Program-made: the position numbers and the translations under genes
Assembly: GCA_007124075.1 (NCBI GenBank)
Contig: SLFV01000212.1
Location: 1-21,595 of the forward strand
Direction: 5' to 3'
From: Roseimaritima sp.
GTDB lineage: Bacteria > Planctomycetota > Planctomycetia > Pirellulales > Pirellulaceae
DNA length: 21,595 nucleotides
Shown here: piece after piece, positions 16,603 to 21,595 of the stretch
Layout: every line of letters begins with the position of its first letter
Position numbering within the stretch: the first letter of the stretch is position 1
The notes under the pieces: generated by a model
What the model was told of the DNA's origin: nothing
The model's database searches: none
Seen by the model: only the letters and a program-made list of their open reading frames with translations

Positions 16603-16642
16603 GGACACTCGCACCGTGCGGTGCGTTGGATGAGAGGTGTCC
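16603..16642. repeat. Nested hairpin: GGACAC/GTGTCC enclosing CGCACC/GGTGCG
   Basis: GGACAC (16603-16608) pairs with GTGTCC (16637-16642). Inside, CGCACC (16610-16615) pairs with GGTGCG (16620-16625) around GTGC, leaving 11 unpaired bases on the right. The plan matches the hairpin at 16411-16448. The right outer arm contains the GTG at 16637 that opens the longest metalloprotease frame. Confidence 0.5.
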
Positions 16643-16732
16643 GACACTTTCTTTCCCGCTCATCGCCAAAGAAGGTTGCTAGCAGGCCCTATCCGTGCCG
16701 CGTTAGTTTTTTTAAAAAACGACTTCCGATTA

Positions 16733-18052
16733 ATGATGCGCAATCCTCAACGCCAGCGACGAGTCGAGCGAAGCTTGTTATTCCGGAGCGTTTTTTGCTG
16801 GGGCTGCTTGGTGTTGGGGCTTGGTAGTATTTCCGCGGAAGCACCGCCACAATCTGGTTTGCGCACGTTCGCTGGGCGGTGGGTCACAATCGTCACCGAT
16901 ATGCCTACCAGCCCTGCGGTGAGTTCCTTGCCCGAAGCGATTGATGCCGCGGTTCCGCAGTGGCAACGATTCTGGAAACTGCCTGATGCGACTGTTGAAA
17001 ACTGGCGGCTGACCCTGTACTTAATGGCCGACAAAATCAAGTTTCGTAGTCAAGGCCTGTGGCCGCCAGGGTTGGAGGATTTTCCAACCGGCTTTCAAAG
17101 CGGTGATTCGGCGTGGGCCGTCGCGCAACCATCGGAATACTTCACCCGTCACTTAGTTTTGCACGAAGCGTTCCATGGCTTCGCCGCACATGTCTTTCGG
17201 TCTGTGGGAGCCAATTGGTTTAACGAGGGGACGGCTGAATTGATGGCCACACATCGTGGGGAGGCTGCCGACATTCGCTTACCGACAATTCCCACCAGTC
17301 GCGAAGAAGTGCCCTATTGGGGGCGATTCCGAATCATCACGGCTCGCCGTCGTGAAAACCGTCTGCCATCGCTGGCCGCGATCTTTGATCGCCCCGATCA
17401 GATCACCAAGGAGGTGGAACCGTATGCCTGGGCGTGGGCTTTAGTGGTAATGCTAACGATGTATCCTGAATATCGCAGCCAACTGCTGGTCGCGCCGCAC
17501 CAGCCAACTGAGTCAGGGGAACAGTTCACACGAAAGTTTTTATCGCTACTGGAGACTCATATTCCCGTAATGCACGGGCGTTGGCAGCTTTTGCTTAGCG
17601 AGTTCGATTACGGTTACGACACGACAAGGAATCGCATTCAGTGGCCAGCAGATCAGGAGCAATGGAGCGGAGAGACGCTGGAGTTGCGGATTGATGCGGC
17701 CAGCGGTTGGCAATCTGCGGGGGTGCGAGTGGCCGCTGGTGATCGCTTGCTGATCACCGCAGAGGGAAAATATACCTTGGGCGATTCCCCTCGCCCCTGG
17801 CTTTGCGAGCCTTCGGGTGTAACGGTTCGTTACCATGATGGCCATCCACTTGGCGCACTGTTGGTCGCTTGCGTTCCCAGCCGGATCGATAACCAAGCCA
17901 TGACATTACCACCACTGCAGCGACAGGTAGTGGGTGAACGATCCGAGTTGAGGGTGGATCGTGATAGTTGGTTGCTGTTTCGCATTGGAGATCACCCCGG
18001 TGAATTGGAGGACAATCGCGGATTCGCAACCGTCCGTGTCCACTCCCGTTGA
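16733..18052 (+). CDS. Exported HExxH metalloprotease with LecA-like lectin domain
   Basis: From ATG 16733 (439 residues) a signal peptide is clear: Arg-rich to residue 18, hydrophobic 20-33, cleavage after Ala35. The frame stays open to GTG 16637, but that would put 32 residues before the signal and lies in a hairpin. The zinc motif is HEAFH (His144, Glu145, His148), with Glu165 in WFNEGTAE as the likely third ligand, as in gluzincin/peptidase-MA proteins such as DUF1570-like planctomycete proteins. The C-terminal domain, about 310-439, resembles the Pseudomonas galactose lectin LecA (PA-IL). 'VRVAAGDRLLITAEGKY' is followed at the end by IGDHPGELEDNRG, where Asp420, Glu424, Asp427 and Asn428 fall on LecA's calcium ligands Asp100, Thr104, Asn107 and Asn108. 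It may be a protease or peptidase-like protein targeted to glycans. Catalysis is unproven. Confidence 0.78.
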   Translation: MMRNPQRQRRVERSLLFRSVFCWGCLVLGLGSISAEAPPQSGLRTFAGRWVTIVTDMPTSPAVSSLPEAIDAAVPQWQRFWKLPDATVENWRLTLYLMADKIKFRSQGLWPPGLEDFPTGFQSGDSAWAVAQPSEYFTRHLVLHEAFHGFAAHVFRSVGANWFNEGTAELMATHRGEAADIRLPTIPTSREEVPYWGRFRIITARRRENRLPSLAAIFDRPDQITKEVEPYAWAWALVVMLTMYPEYRSQLLVAPHQPTESGEQFTRKFLSLLETHIPVMHGRWQLLLSEFDYGYDTTRNRIQWPADQEQWSGETLELRIDAASGWQSAGVRVAAGDRLLITAEGKYTLGDSPRPWLCEPSGVTVRYHDGHPLGALLVACVPSRIDNQAMTLPPLQRQVVGERSELRVDRDSWLLFRIGDHPGELEDNRGFATVRVHSR

Positions 18053-18070
18053 CCGCCGGAGCAATGAGCG

Positions 18071-18100
18071 GGGGCACCGCTAAAGACGTCGTGCCCCGTT
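18071..18100 (+). terminator. Hairpin terminator after the metalloprotease gene
   Basis: GGGGCAC (18071-18077) pairs perfectly with GTGCCCC (18091-18097) around 13 nt and is followed by GTTTG. It lies 18 bp after the metalloprotease stop. The stem is strong but the T-tract is short, so this is a moderate terminator call. An 8-bp palindrome, TGACGTCA, follows at 18101-18108. Confidence 0.45.
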
Positions 18101-18192
18101 TGACGTCATCGACAGCCGATCACGAGTTTAATTTCGAATGGTTGCGCGATTTTCCAAATTGCGGGACCTAACTTTTTTGCCAGGTAACTTAC

Positions 18193-21100
18193 GTGTCTGA
18201 TTTGCACTCCGAATCATCGCATTTCAAAGCGAAGGGCCCCCACAATGAAGTGACCGAAGTGTTGCAATCGTTGCTTCGGTCGATTGACGAGGCGGTCTGG
18301 GCGTTCACGCCGGATTTTCAGCAATGCCTGTTCGTCAATCCGGCAACGGAGCAGATCTTTGACGCAACCAAAGACCAGTTACAAGCCAATCCGCAGGCAC
18401 TGTGGGCAAACGTGCATCCCGAAGAACGCGGGGCGATCAACGCGTTTCTGGAAAAGATTCGCAAGGCGGGCCGGGCTGAGAAACAGGTTCGACTGGTTCC
18501 GCAAGACGGAACGATCAAGCACGTACGAATCAACGCGAAGTTGGTCCGCAACGCCCAACAGCAACCGCTACGTATCGAGGCCGTAACGATCGATTTGACG
18601 TCAAAACAACGGGCAACCGAAGCCTATCGCGACGCGGATGCTGCATATCGAGCGTTGGTAGAAAGCCTGCCCATCAGTGTTACCAGAAAGGATTGCGAAG
18701 GTCGAATCCAGTTCGCCAACGAACGGTTTTGTCAGCAAGCGAAAAAATCGCTTGAGGACTTGCTGGGCAAAACCGATTTCGATTTGTTCCCTGCGCATCT
18801 TGCGCGAAAGTACCGCCATGATGACCAAACGGTCCTGAAGACGGGGCAGGTCCATCATGCGATCGAGGAACACGAGACAGGAGATCAGACGATCTTTGTC
18901 GAAGTGTTCAAAGCCCCAATGAGAGACCAACAGAAGAACATCGTCGGTGTGCAGGTGATGTACTGGGACGTAACGGAGCACCGGCGCGCATCCTCCGAAG
19001 CACAGTATCAGAAGTTCTTGCTTGATACCTTGCTGACGCATATTCCCGATGCCATCTATTTCAAGGACCAAAACAGTTGCTTCATCCGCTTGAGCGACAG
19101 TTTGGCCGAAAAGTTGCAACTTCGGTCAACCGCCGAAGCAATCGGTAAGACCGACCTCGATTTTTTTTCCCGCGACCATGCGTTGCAAGCGCTAGCCGAC
19201 GAACGGAAAGTGATGAGTACGGGGGAACCAATCATTGGCAAATTGGAGTGTGAAACCTATGCCGACGGTCGTCAGGATACCTGGTGCGAAACCACCAAGC
19301 TGCCGCTGCGAGATGCGACCGGCATGGTGACAGGAACCTTTGGCATCTCTCGTGATGTCACCCAGCAGATCCGAGCCGAACGCGAATTGGCCAGAGAACG
19401 TGATTTGCTGCGGACGATCATCAACCATTCACCAGATTTAATTTTCGTAAAAGATCGTGTCGGTCGCTTTTTGACCGCCAACGAAGCCTTCTACAAATTG
19501 CACGGTATGCAGTCGGCTGAGGAAATGATTGGGAAGTCCGACTTTGATTTGTTGCCCCTGGAAACGGTTTGTCACATCGTTGCAGATGATCAAATTGTGA
19601 TGCGTAGTGGCCAGCCGCTGCTGCATCAGGAAGATGTTTTTTGTGATTCACAGGGGCAAGAAAGTTGGTATTCCACAACCAAAGTCCCTATTCGCAACCG
19701 CGATGGCCAGGTAATCGGCTTAGTCGGCATCGTTCACGACATCACCAGTCACAAACGGACGACGCGCGAGCTCCTGGATGCCAAGAATGCCGCCGATGCC
19801 GCCAATCGCGCTAAAAGTGATTTCCTGGCCAACATGAGTCACGAAATCCGTACACCAATGAACGCGATTATTGGAATGACCGAGTTATTACAGGATACTG
19901 CGATTGATGATCACCAACGGGAATACCTGGCAATGGTCCAAGCGTCGGGGGATGCATTGTTGGCGATCATCAATGATATCTTGGATTTCTCGAAAATCGA
20001 AGCAGGTAAGTTGGAATTAGATTCCGTGCCGTTTGATGTTCGGGAATGTTTGGGCGACACCATGAAAACGCTGGGGCTGCGAGCCCATGCGAAGAAGTTG
20101 GAACTGGCCTTTCGGGTCGATCCACAAGTTCCGCAGCGATTGTGCGGAGACCAGGGGCGGTTGCGGCAAATTATCGTGAATCTGGTGGGTAACGCGATTA
20201 AGTTTACCGAGACCGGTGAGGTTGTTGTTGAGCTCAAGTGTGCTGCTCCGCTGAACGGACAAATCCGGTTGCAGGTAACGGTGCGCGACACGGGGATCGG
20301 AATCCCGAAGGAAAAGCAGTCTCGCATTTTCGACGAATTTGAACAGGTTGACAGTTCCACGACTCGGCGCTTCGGTGGCACGGGACTGGGGCTGGCGATT
20401 TCTTCCCGTTTGGTTGCGCTGATGGGGGGAGAGATTTGGTTGGAAAGTGAACCAGGGGTAGGAAGTCAATTCACATTCACCGTCCTGATGGACCGCGTTA
20501 AAAATCAATCCAAATCACTAGGTAATTTGGTGGTTGTAGGAGGCACGAGGGTTTTGATTGTTGATGACAATGCGACCAACCGCCAAATCCTTTGCGAAAT
20601 GTTAAAGAACTGGGGCATCGTCGCGGTCGCCGCCGATAGCGCTGCGGCGGGGATCGATGCTGTGAACAAGGCTACGGTCGCGGGTAAACCGTTTGACCTG
20701 ATCCTCAGTGATGTTCAAATGCCACATGTCGATGGCTTTCAGTTTGCCGAACAACTGCGTCAATCCCAGCAAAGCCAATCTATTCCAATGATCATGCTGA
20801 CGTCTGGGGGCCGGATTGGCGATGCCTCGCGGAGGATGAAACTGAACATCAGTGAACGGTTGATCAAGCCTGTAAAGCAGTCAGAATTATTTGATTCCAT
20901 CGTGCGCGTGTTGGGCGTCAATTCTGCAGAACCGGAAGCGGATGCGGAAGCCCACAACTTGGCGACGGTTGATCAGCAACGCCCGCTGCGAGTGCTGTTA
21001 GCGGAGGACAACATCGTTAATCAACGCTTGGCGATTGGAGTGCTGGAAAAACACGGGCATCAAGTCACGGTGGTTAACAATGGTCAAGCGGCGATAGAGG

Positions 21101-21595
21101 CGTTGGCGGAACAGACCTTTGATCTGGTATTGATGGATGTGCAAATGCCCGTTTTGGATGGTATGGAAGCAACACGTCGCATCCGCCAGGAAGAAGAAAC
21201 GACCGGGCTGCATCAACCTATCATTGCGATGACGGCGCATGCAATGAAGGGGGATCGCGAGGCCTGCTTGGAAGCTGGCATGGACGAATACATTGCAAAG
21301 CCGATTCGCATCTCAGCGATGCTGGAAAAATTTGTTACGTTGATGAACCGGTTTTCGGAATCAAATCCGGAAAACGCGCGGCAGGTCCGTCAACCGGAAC
21401 CTGAGCAAGCGACGTCGCAGGCCCCAGCCTCGCTGACGATGGAACATGCGATCGATTGGCAACGGGCCACTGCGGTAGTTGGGGGGGATCCGCAATTGTT
21501 GCGCGAGATCACGACCGTCTTCATTAACGAGCAGCAAGGTTTGTTACGATCCATTCACCAGGCTTGCAAGTCGAAGAACTACGATCAATTGTTCC
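18193..21595 (+). CDS. Soluble hybrid sensor histidine kinase, four PAS, two receivers (3' truncated by window)
   Basis: The frame is open from GTG 18193 (in-frame TAA at 18169) to the window end, giving at least 1134 residues. No signal or membrane segment precedes the first PAS domain, so it should act in the cytoplasm. Four PAS domains lie at about 20-137, 150-270, 275-400 and 405-520. HisKA follows with His550 in MSHEIRTPMN. The ATPase domain has Asn667, DTGIGI (from 699) and FGGTGLGL (from 727). Receiver 1 (784-907) has phospho-acceptor Asp840 and receiver 2 (932-1055) has Asp982; both keep the acidic pair and the Thr/Ser and Lys. From about 1077 the sequence looks like the start of an Hpt domain, whose His would lie outside the window. 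This is a multistep phosphorelay of the BarA/ArcB type without a membrane part. The signal is unknown. It begins 140 bp after the metalloprotease gene. Confidence 0.92.
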   Translation, partial: MSDLHSESSHFKAKGPHNEVTEVLQSLLRSIDEAVWAFTPDFQQCLFVNPATEQIFDATKDQLQANPQALWANVHPEERGAINAFLEKIRKAGRAEKQVRLVPQDGTIKHVRINAKLVRNAQQQPLRIEAVTIDLTSKQRATEAYRDADAAYRALVESLPISVTRKDCEGRIQFANERFCQQAKKSLEDLLGKTDFDLFPAHLARKYRHDDQTVLKTGQVHHAIEEHETGDQTIFVEVFKAPMRDQQKNIVGVQVMYWDVTEHRRASSEAQYQKFLLDTLLTHIPDAIYFKDQNSCFIRLSDSLAEKLQLRSTAEAIGKTDLDFFSRDHALQALADERKVMSTGEPIIGKLECETYADGRQDTWCETTKLPLRDATGMVTGTFGISRDVTQQIRAERELARERDLLRTIINHSPDLIFVKDRVGRFLTANEAFYKLHGMQSAEEMIGKSDFDLLPLETVCHIVADDQIVMRSGQPLLHQEDVFCDSQGQESWYSTTKVPIRNRDGQVIGLVGIVHDITSHKRTTRELLDAKNAADAANRAKSDFLANMSHEIRTPMNAIIGMTELLQDTAIDDHQREYLAMVQASGDALLAIINDILDFSKIEAGKLELDSVPFDVRECLGDTMKTLGLRAHAKKLELAFRVDPQVPQRLCGDQGRLRQIIVNLVGNAIKFTETGEVVVELKCAAPLNGQIRLQVTVRDTGIGIPKEKQSRIFDEFEQVDSSTTRRFGGTGLGLAISSRLVALMGGEIWLESEPGVGSQFTFTVLMDRVKNQSKSLGNLVVVGGTRVLIVDDNATNRQILCEMLKNWGIVAVAADSAAAGIDAVNKATVAGKPFDLILSDVQMPHVDGFQFAEQLRQSQQSQSIPMIMLTSGGRIGDASRRMKLNISERLIKPVKQSELFDSIVRVLGVNSAEPEADAEAHNLATVDQQRPLRVLLAEDNIVNQRLAIGVLEKHGHQVTVVNNGQAAIEALAEQTFDLVLMDVQMPVLDGMEATRRIRQEEETTGLHQPIIAMTAHAMKGDREACLEAGMDEYIAKPIRISAMLEKFVTLMNRFSESNPENARQVRQPEPEQATSQAPASLTMEHAIDWQRATAVVGGDPQLLREITTVFINEQQGLLRSIHQACKSKNYDQLF

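Larger units (their letters stand above)
16169..16732. other. 564-bp divergent gene-free region rich in hairpins
   Basis: Between the rimI and metalloprotease starts I find no frame with protein-like character; a plus frame at 16156-16431 overlaps rimI antisense. Instead there is a series of strong inverted repeats from 16331 to 16642 and an 11-bp direct repeat, GGGGCCGTCCG, at 16327-16337 and 16536-16546. A T7A6 tract lies at 16707-16719 just before the metalloprotease start. Confidence 0.6.

Overview
The window looks like chromosomal DNA of a planctomycete, most likely a Pirellulales/Rhodopirellula-type bacterium. The evidence is gene content: a 1435-residue-scale secreted protein joining the Pirellula/Verrucomicrobium 'membrane-bound dehydrogenase' propeller to a CxxCH heme domain, a secreted PF12831-type FAD oxidoreductase, a Cys-type sulfatase, and a soluble hybrid kinase with four PAS domains. 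Many starts lack a clear Shine-Dalgarno, and secreted proteins and lipoproteins dominate. The genus is inferred, not demonstrated. There are no tRNA or rRNA genes, CRISPR arrays, transposase genes or phage genes.

Layout. (1) 115-3305: an unrecognised lipoprotein gene converges on a ruvB-like gene. A 635-bp gene-free stretch with two inverted-repeat elements follows, then a short coiled-coil/Pro-rich lipoprotein. (2) 3394-15565: a block of four large exported proteins. These are an FAD oxidoreductase, a sulfatase fused to an SGNH esterase, a GH39-like glycoside hydrolase on the minus strand, and a 1434-aa SGNH + propeller + HEAT + cytochrome-c protein divergent from the hydrolase. (3) 15650-18052: a RimI-type N-acetyltransferase on the minus strand, a 564-bp gene-free stretch rich in hairpins, and an exported HExxH metalloprotease ending in a LecA-like lectin domain. 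(4) 18193 to the window end: a hybrid histidine kinase (PAS x4, HisKA, HATPase, two receivers, start of an Hpt domain) cut off by the window edge.

How the genes may work together. Block 2 could be an extracytoplasmic module for a substituted, possibly sulfated and acylated, uronic-acid-containing glycan. The sulfatase-esterase would remove sulfate and acyl groups. The GH39-like enzyme would cut glycosidic bonds (GH39 contains beta-xylosidases and alpha-L-iduronidases). The flavoprotein and the heme protein would oxidise released sugars and pass electrons on. This is inference from domain content and proximity; no SusCD-like transporter or dedicated regulator is visible. The most unusual items are the two independent SGNH fusions, the protease-lectin fusion, and the chain of nested hairpins at 16331-16642.
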